Part shown: positions 9,889 to 20,067 of the stretch, piece by piece | Position numbering within the stretch: the first letter of the stretch is position 1 | How the letters are laid out: every line of letters begins with the position of its first letter | Source: Tissierella creatinini | Lineage (GTDB): Bacteria; Bacillota; Clostridia; Tissierellales; Tissierellaceae | Direction: 5' to 3' | Assembly (NCBI GenBank): GCA_005046945.1 | Contig: SUSS01000010.1 | Coordinates: 1 to 64,000 of the forward strand | DNA: 64,000 bases | The notes under the pieces: generated by a model | The model's database searches: none | The model's input: the letters and a program-made list of their open reading frames with translations, nothing else | Told to the model about the DNA's origin: nothing | Translations under genes and position numbers: made by a program

Positions 9889-10110
9889 TTATGCTGCTAA
9901 ACCAATAGCAGAAATTATAAATATAATAGCAGACACAACAGTAATCCTTCTAAGCATAGATTGTTTACTTGTGCCTCTATTTCTACCCCATAATGAATCC
10001 GGTGCATTTCCACCAATTGCACCTAATCCTTCACTGCCTTCTTGGAATAATACACTAACAATTAAAGAAATACTTGAAACCAGTATTAAAACTGAAAAGA
10101 ATGTTGTCAT
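9889..10110 (-). CDS. secG: Preprotein translocase subunit SecG
   Basis: A 73-residue protein with two membrane helices joined by a loop containing LFQEGSEGLGAIGG, the SecG signature. SecG helps SecYE and SecA move preproteins across the membrane. It has its own promoter and a good AGGAGGTG site. Firmicutes often have secG between eno and rnr; here hppA, the hydrolase, and the cell-wall genes lie between secG and rnr. Confidence 0.94.
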   Translation of the reverse strand: MTTFFSVLILVSSISLIVSVLFQEGSEGLGAIGGNAPDSLWGRNRGTSKQSMLRRITVVSAIIFIISAIGLAA

Positions 10111-10154
10111 AGCTACACCTCCTGTTAAATTTTCGATAAATCAATAACATTAAT

Positions 10155-10183
10155 ATTTTAACATAGGGATATTAATAAAGCAA
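10155..10183 (-). promoter_or_regulatory. Promoter of secG-hppA
   Basis: Minus strand TTGCTT (10178-10183), 17-base spacer, TAAAAT (10155-10160), about 45 bases before the secG ATG and just after the eno terminator. Confidence 0.7.
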
Positions 10184-10187
10184 TGAT

Positions 10188-10224
10188 TTTGAAAAAAAGA
10201 TGGAGGCTCCGAAGGAGTCTCCAC
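10188..10224 (-). terminator. Terminator of the glycolytic operon (after eno)
   Basis: The minus strand reads GGAGACTCCTTCGGAGCCTCC, a stem with one mismatch and a tight loop, followed after two bases by TTTTTTTC. It separates eno from secG. Confidence 0.85.
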
Positions 10225-10284
10225 CACCTAAAATCAAACCATTCGACCATTTAAGACATAATGATTTTTTCTAAATGTGGAATA

Positions 10285-11601
<1,317 letters not shown>

Positions 11602-11628
11602 TTATAATTCGTTGTTCACTGTTCGTTC

Positions 11629-13167
11629 TTATCTATTCCTTATTATTAAGCTTTCCCCTGTCATTTCAATAGGCTTTTCTAAGCCTAATAATTCTAATAA
11701 AGTTGGGGCTAGGTCTGCTAGCTTTCCTTCTCTTAGTTTATATTTTTGATCGATGACCAAAATTAATGGGACCTTATTAGTTGTATGGGCCGTAATAGGC
11801 GTGCCATCTCTTTCATCAATAAGGGCTTCGGAATTTCCATGATCTGATGTTATTATGGCACTTCCTCCCTTTTTTTCAATAAGGTCAACAATCTCACCAA
11901 GACAAATATCTACTGTTTCTACTGCTTTTATTACTGCGGGTATTATTCCTGTATGGCCTACCATGTCAGGATTTGCAAAATTAACAATAAATAGATCATA
12001 CTTATCCATATTAATCCTATTTAATATCTCATCTTTTAATTCAAAGGCACTCATTTCAGGTTTTAAATCATAGGTTGCTACCTTTGGTGAAGGTATAAGC
12101 ACCCTTTCTTCGTTTTTAAAAGCTACTTCTCTTCCTCCATTGAAAAAAAATGTAACATGGGCATACTTTTCGGTTTCTGCTGCCCTAAGTTGAGATAATC
12201 CCTTTTCGGCAATGTACTCTCCAAGAGTATTCTCAATAGATTCATTTTTGAAAGCAACATGAACCTTTGGCATGGTTTTATCATAATCAGTCATAGTTAC
12301 ATAATAAGTTTCTACTTTCTTTTCTCTAATAAATCCATCAAAATCAGGATCTACAAAGGCTCTTGTAATCTGTCTCGCCCTGTCAGGTCTAAAGTTGAAA
12401 AATATGATGCTATCCTCAGAATCAACGGTTGCAATCGGCTTACCGTCTTCTATGATTACTGTAGGAATCATAAATTCATCACTTACACCGTCCTTATAGG
12501 AATCCTTAACAGCCTCAAGGGAATTAACTTTTTTAACTCCCTTACCTAGTGTCATAGCATCGTAGGCAAGCTGAGTTCTATCCCAACGCTTATCCCTATC
12601 CATGGTATAGTATCTACCAGATACTGTAGCTATCTTTCCGACTCCAATTTCATCTATTTTATCCATAAGCTCTTGTACATGGGTGACTCCGATTGAAGGC
12701 GGAACATCTCTGCCGTCTAGAATAGCATGTATAAAAACATCACTTATTCCATTTCTCTTCATAAGCTCTAACAAACCATATAGATGAGTATTGTGACTAT
12801 GAACACCTCCATTAGATACTAAGCCTATTAGGTGAATCTTAGAATTCTTAGCCTTTGCATTGGCAATTGCATTTAAGAACTCTTCTTTTTCAAAGAAGTC
12901 CCCATCTTCTATGGATTTTGTTATTCTAGTTAATTCCTGATATACTACCCTTCCTGAGCCTATATTTAAATGGCCTACTTCAGAATTTCCCATTTGACCT
13001 TCAGGAAGACCTACTGCAAGCCCGCTTGCATCAAGGCTTGTAGTAGGGTATTTAGAACATAATCTATCAAAATTAGGTGTATTGGCTAGCTTAACTGCAT
13101 TTCCAGCATAATCCTTACCTATGCCAAAACCATCTAAAATCAGCAGCATAACTGGTTTTCTTGTCAT
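11629..13167 (-). CDS. gpmI: 2,3-bisphosphoglycerate-independent phosphoglycerate mutase
   Basis: A 512-residue Mn-dependent alkaline-phosphatase-fold enzyme interconverting 3- and 2-phosphoglycerate. Visible: MLLILDGFGIG, the phospho-serine motif MGNSEVGHLNIGSGRVVYQ, HAILDGRDVPP, and C-terminal ITSDHGNSEA. GGAGG before the ATG at 13167 favours this start over the ATG at 13179, which overlaps the tpiA stop. Lies between tpiA and eno. Confidence 0.98.
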   Translation of the reverse strand: MTRKPVMLLILDGFGIGKDYAGNAVKLANTPNFDRLCSKYPTTSLDASGLAVGLPEGQMGNSEVGHLNIGSGRVVYQELTRITKSIEDGDFFEKEEFLNAIANAKAKNSKIHLIGLVSNGGVHSHNTHLYGLLELMKRNGISDVFIHAILDGRDVPPSIGVTHVQELMDKIDEIGVGKIATVSGRYYTMDRDKRWDRTQLAYDAMTLGKGVKKVNSLEAVKDSYKDGVSDEFMIPTVIIEDGKPIATVDSEDSIIFFNFRPDRARQITRAFVDPDFDGFIREKKVETYYVTMTDYDKTMPKVHVAFKNESIENTLGEYIAEKGLSQLRAAETEKYAHVTFFFNGGREVAFKNEERVLIPSPKVATYDLKPEMSAFELKDEILNRINMDKYDLFIVNFANPDMVGHTGIIPAVIKAVETVDICLGEIVDLIEKKGGSAIITSDHGNSEALIDERDGTPITAHTTNKVPLILVIDQKYKLREGKLADLAPTLLELLGLEKPIEMTGESLIIRNR

Positions 13168-13178
13168 AGTATCCTCCA

Positions 13179-13922
13179 TTAATAATTAATAAGCTTTTGA
13201 AAATCCTCTGCTTTTAGGCTGGCACCACCTACTAATGCCCCATCTATATCAGACTTTTCCATTAATTCCTTGATATTATCAGGCTTTACACTGCCACCAT
13301 ATTGAATCCTTACTTTATCCTTTTCCTCACCATAAATGTCCCCCATAGTGCTTCTAATAAATGCACACATATTGTTTGCATCATCTGAGGATGCAGTCTT
13401 ACCTGTTCCAATAGCCCAAATAGGCTCATAGGCAATTACTATGCTTTTTATTGATTCAGTAGGTATTCCTTCAAAGCCTTTTATTATCTGATTTTTAACT
13501 ACTGATTCAGCTCTTCCTTCTTCCCTTTCTTTAAGGGTTTCACCTACGCATACTATAGGGAGAATTCCATGATTTAAAGCTGATTTTATCTTTAAGTTTA
13601 CGCTTTCATCGGTTTCGTTGAAATACTGTCTTCTCTCGGAATGACCTATAATACAATAGTCTATTCCTATTTCCTTAAGCATTAAGGGTGAAATCTCTCC
13701 TGTATATGCACCCTTTTCTTCCCAATGCATATTCTGTGCCCCAAATTTAATACCTGTTCCTTCTACAGCCTTTTTTACCTCAGTTAAAGCTGTAAATGGA
13801 ACACATACAACTGTTTCTACTTCTTCATTTAAACTATACTCTTTTATTTTATTTACAAGGTCTAATGAATCTTTAATTGTATTATTCATCTTCCAATTCC
13901 CTGCGATTATTGGTGTTCGCAT
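13179..13922 (-). CDS. tpiA: Triosephosphate isomerase
   Basis: A 247-residue TIM barrel. Substrate-binding IIAGNWKMNNT at the N terminus, catalytic His in IIGHSERRQYF, catalytic Glu in AYEPIWAIGTGKTAS, and phosphate-binding loops QYGGSVKPDN and GALVGGASL. A second ATG 6 bases upstream sits against the GGGGG site, so the ATG at 13922 (6-base spacing) is preferred. The gene lies 21 bases after pgk. Confidence 0.98.
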   Translation of the reverse strand: MRTPIIAGNWKMNNTIKDSLDLVNKIKEYSLNEEVETVVCVPFTALTEVKKAVEGTGIKFGAQNMHWEEKGAYTGEISPLMLKEIGIDYCIIGHSERRQYFNETDESVNLKIKSALNHGILPIVCVGETLKEREEGRAESVVKNQIIKGFEGIPTESIKSIVIAYEPIWAIGTGKTASSDDANNMCAFIRSTMGDIYGEEKDKVRIQYGGSVKPDNIKELMEKSDIDGALVGGASLKAEDFQKLINY

Positions 13923-13943
13923 GTACATCCCCCTTTATGCCTA

Positions 13944-15134
13944 TTACCTATTACTTATTGCTTCTATACCCGGTAGTTCTTTGCCCTCCAGTAATTCTAA
14001 GGAAGCCCCTCCACCTGTGGATATATGGGTAATCTTATGAGCTAATCCAGCCTTTTCAACAGCAGCTGCTGAATCACCACCACCAATAATAGTTACTCCA
14101 GTAGATTCAGCTAATGCTTTGGCTATTGCAAAAGTACCCTTACTGAAGTTATCCATTTCAAATACACCCATTGGTCCATTCCAAATAATGGTCTTAGCAT
14201 CTGCAATTATATCATTGAAATCCTTTATAGTTTCTTCTCCGATATCAAGTCCCATCCAGTCATCCGGAATCTTATCTATATCAACTGTCTTAAATTCTGT
14301 ATCATTCTTAAATTCCTTAGCAACTACTACATCCTTTGGAAGCACTAAAGACACATCCTGTGCTACAGCCATATGCATTAAGTCTTTGGCTAAATCTACC
14401 TTATCCTGTTCAAGAATAGATTGACCAACACCATAATTTTTTGCTTTTAAGAAGGTATATGCCATGCCCCCACCTACTAAAAGAGTGTCTACAATATTCA
14501 ATAGATTTTCTATAACCCCAATCTTATCAGATACCTTAGCTCCTCCAATAATGGCAATTAAAGGTCTCTTAGGATCTTCTAGGGCATTTACCATTACTTC
14601 AATTTCTTTTTCAACTAAAAAGCCAACTGCAGATGGTAGAATATTAGAGATACCTACGTTTGAAGCATGAGCTCTATGGGATGTTCCAAAGGCATCATTT
14701 ACATATAGGTCCCCAAGTGAAGCCAAGTCTTTAGCAAATTCCTCACCGTTCTTTTCCTCTTCTTTTCTATATCTAGTATTTTCCAGAAGAGCAACATCCC
14801 CATCTTTAAGGGTATTTATCATTTCTTTTACCTTATCTGAAACAACCATGCTATCCACTGCAAATAATACATCCTTTTTTAGAAGCTCAGATAATCTCTT
14901 TGCTACCGGTAGAAGACTATACTTTGGATTTGCTTCTCCTTTTGGTCTTCCTAAATGAGACATAAGTATTACCTTAGCACCATTTTCAATTAGATAGTTG
15001 ATTGTAGGCAGCGAGCTTGTAATTCTAATATCGTCTGTAATATTTAGATTCTCATCCATAGGTACATTAAAATCACATCTTACAAGTACCTTTTTGCCAC
15101 TGTAATCATAATCCTTCAATGTTTTTTTATTCAT
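13944..15134 (-). CDS. pgk: Phosphoglycerate kinase
   Basis: A 396-residue cytoplasmic kinase making ATP from 1,3-bisphosphoglycerate. Visible: [14 protein letters not shown], substrate-binding [18 protein letters not shown], nucleotide-binding [16 protein letters not shown], and C-terminal [13 protein letters not shown] plus [14 protein letters not shown]. Full length. It follows gap by 64 bases in the glycolytic operon. Confidence 0.98.
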   Translation of the reverse strand: MNKKTLKDYDYSGKKVLVRCDFNVPMDENLNITDDIRITSSLPTINYLIENGAKVILMSHLGRPKGEANPKYSLLPVAKRLSELLKKDVLFAVDSMVVSDKVKEMINTLKDGDVALLENTRYRKEEEKNGEEFAKDLASLGDLYVNDAFGTSHRAHASNVGISNILPSAVGFLVEKEIEVMVNALEDPKRPLIAIIGGAKVSDKIGVIENLLNIVDTLLVGGGMAYTFLKAKNYGVGQSILEQDKVDLAKDLMHMAVAQDVSLVLPKDVVVAKEFKNDTEFKTVDIDKIPDDWMGLDIGEETIKDFNDIIADAKTIIWNGPMGVFEMDNFSKGTFAIAKALAESTGVTIIGGGDSAAAVEKAGLAHKITHISTGGGASLELLEGKELPGIEAISNR

Positions 15135-15198
15135 ATAAACCCCACCTTTCTCAAATGATAAATAGGATTAGTCGGGTTTTAACCCGACTAATCAAGAA

Positions 15199-16197
15199 TT
15201 ATTTAGTTGCTATTAATTTTGCTAAATCTACTACTCTTGTTGAATATCCCCACTCGTTATCATACCATGAAACAACCTTAACCATATTATCTATTACCAT
15301 TGTGGATAATCCATCTACTATAGATGACCTAGAATCTCCTTGGAAGTCTTTAGATACTAGAGGCTCCTCTGTATAGCCTAATATATCTTTAAGCTCATTT
15401 TCACTTGCCGCTTTTAAAACTGCATTTACTTCTTCAGCTGTTGTATTCTTTTCTACTTCAAATACTACGTCAACAAGGGATACTGTAGGTACAGGAACTC
15501 TTACTGAGAATCCATTTAATTTACCTTTTAATTCCGGTAATACAAGTGCAACTGCCTTAGCAGCACCTGTTGTTGTAGGTATTATATTTTCTGCTGCTGC
15601 TCTAGCACGACGTAAATCCTTATGTCTCTTATCTAGAATTTGTTGGTCATTTGTGTAAGCATGTATTGTAGTCATAAGACCCTTCTTAACCCCAAATTTC
15701 TCAAGGATAACCTTAGCTACAGGAGCAAGACAGTTTGTTGTACAAGAAGCATTTGAAATTACATTGTGAAGTGCCGGGTCATATTTTTCTTCGTTAACAC
15801 CCATTACTATAGTAATATCTTCATCCTTAGCAGGAGCAGTAATCATTACTTTCTTAGCACCCGCTTGTATATGTTTTTCAAGGTCAGACTTATTCTTAAA
15901 TGCACCAGTTGAATCGATAACTAACTCAGCACCTAAATCAGCCCAAGGAATTTGAGCTGGGTCTCTAAAGTTTACTACTGGTACTTCCTTGCCATTAATA
16001 ACAAAACCTTTTTCATAAACATCTATTGTGCCATTAAATTTCCCATATAGTGAATCATATTTAAAAAGATGAGCTAAGTCCTTAAGATCTCCTGTAGCAT
16101 TGATACCAACCACTTCAAGTTCCTTTACATCTTCTTCGAATATGACTCTCAATACATCCCTACCTATTCTTCCAAAACCACTTAATCCTAACTTCAT
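15199..16197 (-). CDS. gap: Glyceraldehyde-3-phosphate dehydrogenase, type I
   Basis: A 332-residue NAD-dependent enzyme. The Rossmann motif LSGFGRIGRDVLR begins at residue 4, the catalytic Cys is in SNASCTTNCLAP, and YDNEWGYSTRVVDL closes the protein. The frame extends upstream to 16242, but GGGAGG before the ATG at 16197 and the family N terminus fix the start. The leader before its ribosome binding site is made of interspersed repeat copy B. Confidence 0.98.
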   Translation of the reverse strand: MKLGLSGFGRIGRDVLRVIFEEDVKELEVVGINATGDLKDLAHLFKYDSLYGKFNGTIDVYEKGFVINGKEVPVVNFRDPAQIPWADLGAELVIDSTGAFKNKSDLEKHIQAGAKKVMITAPAKDEDITIVMGVNEEKYDPALHNVISNASCTTNCLAPVAKVILEKFGVKKGLMTTIHAYTNDQQILDKRHKDLRRARAAAENIIPTTTGAAKAVALVLPELKGKLNGFSVRVPVPTVSLVDVVFEVEKNTTAEEVNAVLKAASENELKDILGYTEEPLVSKDFQGDSRSSIVDGLSTMVIDNMVKVVSWYDNEWGYSTRVVDLAKLIATK

Positions 16198-16215
16198 TAC
16201 AATTCCTCCCTTAAT

Positions 16216-16349
16216 CTTTTTAAGTATTAGTAGCAATTGCAATGCAATTGCCTCACACCACTGAAACGAGGTGGGTGATTAGAATACACCATCTTTATTA
16301 TTAATAAGTACCCGCCACTTTAAGAAGCGGGGGAATTCTTCACCTCGTT
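16216..16349 (-). repeat. Interspersed repeat, copy B (longest copy)
   Basis: Minus strand: AACGAGGTG (16341-16349) opens the element and pairs with CACCTCGTT (16265-16273). Inside is a CCCGC/GCGGG hairpin (16311-16331). After the helix come TTCAGTGGTGTGAGG, GGCAATTGC (duplicated) and TACTTAAA. The start of the element encodes the last residues of CggR; its end abuts the gap ribosome binding site. Compare copies A (7804-7867), C (39250-39353) and fragment D (17517-17545). Confidence 0.78.
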
Positions 16350-17396
16350 ATTAATTTTAACTAGGTCTAGTATTTTAATAGCAGCACTTTCATCTGTTAC
16401 AATTATAATATCCTTCCTTAAGGATGTTATGGCCATTATTGCTTCTGCCTTATCTGAACCACCTGCAACAGCAATAACATTTTCAATTTCTCTAAATCTC
16501 TCAAGTGACAGCCCAATAGTCTTATATTCCCATATCTCATTTCCTTCTATATCGAAGTAATGACCAAAGGCTTCTGCTTTAGCTCCTAATTTAAGGATAG
16601 TGTCTATCCTTTCTTGAGGGAGATTTCTTCGACTAGCCATAGTGTCTGCTCTACCAATACCAAACACCAGTAAGTTTATGCGATTTATTAGATTTATAGA
16701 ACTTCTTATTTCATCATTTTTTACTATTATATTTAGGGCCTCAGCTTCAAGGGTATCCGGAACATTTAATAACCTATAGGCTCCTCCTAACCTTTTACCG
16801 ATTTTTGCTGCAATGGCATTGGCTTGAGTTTCAATCTCCCCACCTAAGCCACCCCTAGCCGGAATAACTAAAACATCATTACTTATCTGGGATACTGTCA
16901 TTTCTTCAGCAACACATGCCATGGTGCTTCCACCCGTTATTCCAATAATATCCTTTGGATGGATCTTAGACTTAATTATATTTGAGGCTATTTTACCCAT
17001 TTCCCTTAAGACAGTATCATTCTCGGAAGAGTTTCCAGGAATTATTATTACCTGTTTTAATCCCATCAGACTTTGAAGTTCCCTCTGTAATTCCAGTATT
17101 CCCTTAAAATCCTTGTATATATGGTTTAATTCATCCAGTAAATTTTTACCCACATCAGTAACATTCATACCCATAATTTCGATGTTTAATAACCCATGGT
17201 CTTTAAGAATATTTACTTCATTTCGGACTATTCTTTCCCCAATACCAAGCTCTGTAGCCAAAGCTCTTCTACCTATTGGCTGATTGTATAAAATAGTCCT
17301 AAGTATTAGATACCTTCTTTCAACTATTTCTGCTACCTCTGGTGCAATGTTTTTGATTATATCTGTAAAATCTATAACACCACCTCCATTCGACAA
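16320..17396 (-). CDS. cggR: Central glycolytic genes regulator CggR (SorC family)
   Basis: About 358 residues. An N-terminal winged helix-turn-helix (ALATELGIGERIVRNEVNIL, near residues 43-62) is followed by the SorC sugar-phosphate-binding domain with IIGITGGSTMACVAEEM and LVFGIGRADTM. CggR represses the downstream gap operon until fructose-1,6-bisphosphate relieves it. The start is unclear: the frame opens with TTG at 17396, which lies only 2 codons before GGAGGTGG, and no good ATG follows that site. The last residues, NNEVKNSPAS, are encoded by a repeat element. Confidence 0.93.
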   Translation of the reverse strand: MSNGGGVIDFTDIIKNIAPEVAEIVERRYLILRTILYNQPIGRRALATELGIGERIVRNEVNILKDHGLLNIEIMGMNVTDVGKNLLDELNHIYKDFKGILELQRELQSLMGLKQVIIIPGNSSENDTVLREMGKIASNIIKSKIHPKDIIGITGGSTMACVAEEMTVSQISNDVLVIPARGGLGGEIETQANAIAAKIGKRLGGAYRLLNVPDTLEAEALNIIVKNDEIRSSINLINRINLLVFGIGRADTMASRRNLPQERIDTILKLGAKAEAFGHYFDIEGNEIWEYKTIGLSLERFREIENVIAVAGGSDKAEAIMAITSLRKDIIIVTDESAAIKILDLVKINNEVKNSPAS

Positions 17397-17400
17397 ATAT

Positions 17401-17436
17401 GGACATTTTTTGTCCCTCTATTTTATTTATTGTCCC
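17401..17436 (-). promoter_or_regulatory. Candidate CggR operator
   Basis: On the minus strand two GGGACAA blocks (starting at 17436 and 17416) are 20 bases apart. The proximal one reads GGGAC, six A, TGTC, matching the GGGAC-N6-TGTC half-operator known for CggR in Bacillus; the distal one lacks the TGTC part. The site lies between the promoter and the cggR start, as expected for autoregulation. Confidence 0.7.
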
Positions 17437-17469
17437 AGGTTGATTAAAAAAATATCAATCTTTACGGAT

Positions 17470-17498
17470 ATTATATCCTATGATTGCCATAATTGCAA
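17470..17498 (-). promoter_or_regulatory. Promoter of cggR-gap-pgk-tpiA-gpmI-eno
   Basis: Minus strand TTGCAA (17493-17498), 17-base spacer, TATAAT (17470-17475). The candidate CggR operator follows 34 bases downstream of the -10 box, so bound repressor would block elongation. Confidence 0.8.
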
Positions 17499-17516
17499 TA
17501 TTTCTATTAAAAATAT

Positions 17517-17545
17517 AACGAGGTGTAGATGGCCTCCACTTCTTA
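17517..17545 (+). repeat. Interspersed repeat, fragment D
   Basis: The plus strand reads AACGAGGTGTAGATGG and then CCTCCACTTCTTA. This aligns to the opening of copy B (AACGAGGTGAAGAATTCC, CCCGCTTCTTA) with about 23 of 29 bases equal. The 3' half is missing. It lies between the rpoN terminator and the cggR promoter. Confidence 0.55.
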
Positions 17546-17549
17546 TATT

Positions 17550-17586
17550 TAAAACCCTTAATTCTTGTTTAGAATTAAGGGTTTTA
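17550..17586 (-). terminator. Terminator after rpoN
   Basis: A perfect stem of 16 bp (17550-17565 with 17571-17586) with a 5-base loop immediately after the rpoN stop. The T-run on the minus strand is short (GGGTTTTAAAT). Confidence 0.75.
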
Positions 17587-17592
17587 TACTCA

Positions 17593-18963
17593 TTAAAATC
17601 TTTTTCTTAAAGTAGATGATGGGATTTCCATTTCATCTCTATATTTTGCAACTGTTCTCCTAGATATCTTAGTTCCTCTTTGGTCAAGGAGCTTAGATAT
17701 GTTTTCGTCGCTTAATGGTTTTTTAGCATCTTCCTTATCAATTAATTCTTTTATCATAGATTTTACACTAGTTGAAGAAATATCACCAGTGTTGCCACTT
17801 AGAGAAGATGAAAAGAAGAATTTTAGTTCAAAGAGCCCCCTAGGTGTTTGGACATATTTTCCGTTAGTTGTTCTTGAAATAGTTGACTCATGCATTCCTA
17901 TGTCATCAGCTACTTCTTTAAGTGTAAGAGGAATAAGCTTCTTGTCTCCCTCTTTGAAAAATTCCAATTGATGTTTCAAAATAGATTCTACTACCTTATA
18001 TATAGTTTGTCTTCTCTGTTCTATGCTCCTTATTAACCACATGGCTGAATTTAGCTTATCCTGAAGAAATTCTGTGGCATTTCGATCTCCTCCATCCATA
18101 AGCATATTTCTATAGAAGCTATTGATATTTAGCCTAGGACCAGTATACTCATTAACCTGAATTATATATTCATCATCGACTAGTAAAATCGTTGCATCTG
18201 GAACAATATACTTAGTTTCACCGGAATCACTTGAAAACAGTCTTCCAGGTTTAGGCTCCAAAGTTCTAATGAAGTCGCAAATCCTTTGGGTATCGTTTTG
18301 ACTTAAATCGTTCTCTTTAGCAATCTTATTTATTCTGTTATATGCTATATCCTCAAGATGATTTTCAATTATTTGTTTCACAATGGGGTCGTGGCTATCA
18401 TTTATTTGAATTAATAAACACTCTTTTAGTGTCCTAGCTCCTACTCCCAATGGTTCTAAGGAATGAATTATGCTTAGAACACCTTCAACATTCTTAAGAG
18501 AACTTTTAGTAGAGGACATTATTTCATCAGTAGATGCTATTAAGTAACCGTTTTCATCTAAATTTTCTATTATATAATCAGCTATTATTCTCTCTTTTTT
18601 CTTAAGCTCCAACATATTCAGTTGTGAAATCAGATGGTCCTTTAAGGATTGGTCCTGGGTAATAAAGTCCTCAATATTAAAGTCTTTAGTGTTTCTATCT
18701 ATTTCAGGCTTATAGCTAACATCATCATACTTTTCTATATATTCGGTCCATTCAATATCATTATCTTTAGAATCTATAGCAACAGTTTCCATTTCCTTAG
18801 GAGGGTTCTCCATTTCCAGCATGGGATTTTCTTCTAACTCATTAGAAATGTATTCATTTAACTCAATGCTGTTAAACTGCAACAATTGAATAGCTTGTCT
18901 AAGCTCTGCTGTCATTATTAATTTTTGGCTTTGTTCTAGTTTTATATTATAGTTAAGTTTCAT
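17593..18963 (-). CDS. rpoN: RNA polymerase sigma-54 factor RpoN
   Basis: A 456-residue sigma-54. Region I is the Gln/Leu-rich N terminus (LEQSQKLIMTAELRQAIQLL), followed by an acidic linker, the core-binding domain, a helix-turn-helix (ADDIGMHESTISRTTNGKY) and the RpoN box ISRRTVAKYRDEMEIPSS at the C terminus, which reads the -24 element. ATG at 18963 follows GGAGGG; the frame is open to 18984. Its neighbour cggR is a conserved linkage. No enhancer-binding protein is in this window. Confidence 0.97.
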   Translation of the reverse strand: MKLNYNIKLEQSQKLIMTAELRQAIQLLQFNSIELNEYISNELEENPMLEMENPPKEMETVAIDSKDNDIEWTEYIEKYDDVSYKPEIDRNTKDFNIEDFITQDQSLKDHLISQLNMLELKKKERIIADYIIENLDENGYLIASTDEIMSSTKSSLKNVEGVLSIIHSLEPLGVGARTLKECLLIQINDSHDPIVKQIIENHLEDIAYNRINKIAKENDLSQNDTQRICDFIRTLEPKPGRLFSSDSGETKYIVPDATILLVDDEYIIQVNEYTGPRLNINSFYRNMLMDGGDRNATEFLQDKLNSAMWLIRSIEQRRQTIYKVVESILKHQLEFFKEGDKKLIPLTLKEVADDIGMHESTISRTTNGKYVQTPRGLFELKFFFSSSLSGNTGDISSTSVKSMIKELIDKEDAKKPLSDENISKLLDQRGTKISRRTVAKYRDEMEIPSSTLRKRF

Positions 18964-19071
18964 ATATGTCCCTCCTATAAACAATTATAACAGAAAACAA
19001 ACTATTTAACAATTAAATGTACTTAGGTTTTAATTTCCTACTCCCTCCAAAATATGACTTTTTGAGAAGAT

Positions 19072-19099
19072 AAACCCGAGATTTTAAAATCTCGGGTTT
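19072..19099 (-). terminator. Palindromic terminator after the nucleoside ABC operon
   Basis: The palindrome AAACCCGAGATTTT/AAAATCTCGGGTTT directly follows the last permease gene. The T-run after it is weak. Confidence 0.7.
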
Positions 19100-19101
19100 A
19101 T

Positions 19102-20067
19102 TTATCTCTGTGACTTATCATAAGGAATTCCTTCTGCCTTTGGAGCTCTTGATTTCTCAGAGGTAAAGGCCAAAACTATCATGGTTGCCACGTAAGGAAG
19201 CATTTTATAATAGGTTTGATTGATACCTAAATTACTTAAAAATGGTATAAGAGATACTGAATAAGCCAAGGTTCTCAGAAATGCAAAGAACAATGATGCA
19301 AACAGAATTCTCAATGGCTTCCATTGTCCAAATATCATAACAGCTAGGGCCAAGAAACCGAAACCTGCAACTCCGGTATGTCCATTTACATTTCCGTCCA
19401 TTACTCCTACTGAATAGAAAAATCCACCTATTCCACCTAATATACCTGATATACTTGTACCTAAATATCTCATTTTATATACATTAATTCCTACTGAATC
19501 AGCAGCATGAGGATGCTCACCACAGGCACGTAACCTTAATCCAAATCTTGTTTTATAGAATACTATATATGCAATAATCAGTAATAAGAATCCAATCATC
19601 ACTGTCAGATATGTTTTTTGGAAGAACATCTTCCCGATTATCGGTATCTGTCCTAAAACAGGTATTTCACGAATGAAAAAATTCGCCTTTGTTGTAATAC
19701 CATCACTACCAAAAAACATTTTGGAAAACAATAATATGGCAGCCGGTATCAGCATGTTTAATGATGTTCCAGTTATAGTCTGATTTGCTTTCATTGTCAC
19801 GGCTGCAAAGGACAGTAGCAATGAATAGACAATTCCTGCTAGAGAAGCTACAAGCATTCCGAGTAGTAGCACGGTTTGCGGGTTTAATCCTGAATCCTGA
19901 ACAATATACACGAATAAAGCCCCAAAGAAAGCCCCAAAGAGCATTATACCTTCTAGAGCTATATTTATTACTCCACCTACTTCACTAAACATTCCACCTA
20001 GTGCTACAAGGAGTAGAGGAATGGCAACCGGAAGCATGTTTTGTATCAAATAATATACCGTATTCAT
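19102..20067 (-). CDS. Nucleoside-type ABC transporter permease (NupQ/YufQ family)
   Basis: A 321-residue permease with about 8-10 membrane helices of the BPD_transp_2 family; GGMFSEVGGVINIALEGIMLFGA near the N terminus and the coupling-loop region GLRLRACGEHPHAADSVGIN are typical. It forms the pore with the permease encoded upstream, whose stop overlaps its start by one base. BMP-linked transporters of this kind import nucleosides; the exact substrate is not visible. Confidence 0.88.
   Translation of the reverse strand: MNTVYYLIQNMLPVAIPLLLVALGGMFSEVGGVINIALEGIMLFGAFFGALFVYIVQDSGLNPQTVLLLGMLVASLAGIVYSLLLSFAAVTMKANQTITGTSLNMLIPAAILLFSKMFFGSDGITTKANFFIREIPVLGQIPIIGKMFFQKTYLTVMIGFLLLIIAYIVFYKTRFGLRLRACGEHPHAADSVGINVYKMRYLGTSISGILGGIGGFFYSVGVMDGNVNGHTGVAGFGFLALAVMIFGQWKPLRILFASLFFAFLRTLAYSVSLIPFLSNLGINQTYYKMLPYVATMIVLAFTSEKSRAPKAEGIPYDKSQR

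Noticed and set aside
9794..10147. Plus-strand ORF over secG and hppA start
   Set aside because: It is a shadow of conserved minus-strand genes and has no ribosome binding site or family features.
16216..16349. T-box or other known riboswitch in front of gap
   Set aside because: The structure is shared with unrelated positions (copies A, C and D), so it is a dispersed repeat rather than a gene-specific switch.
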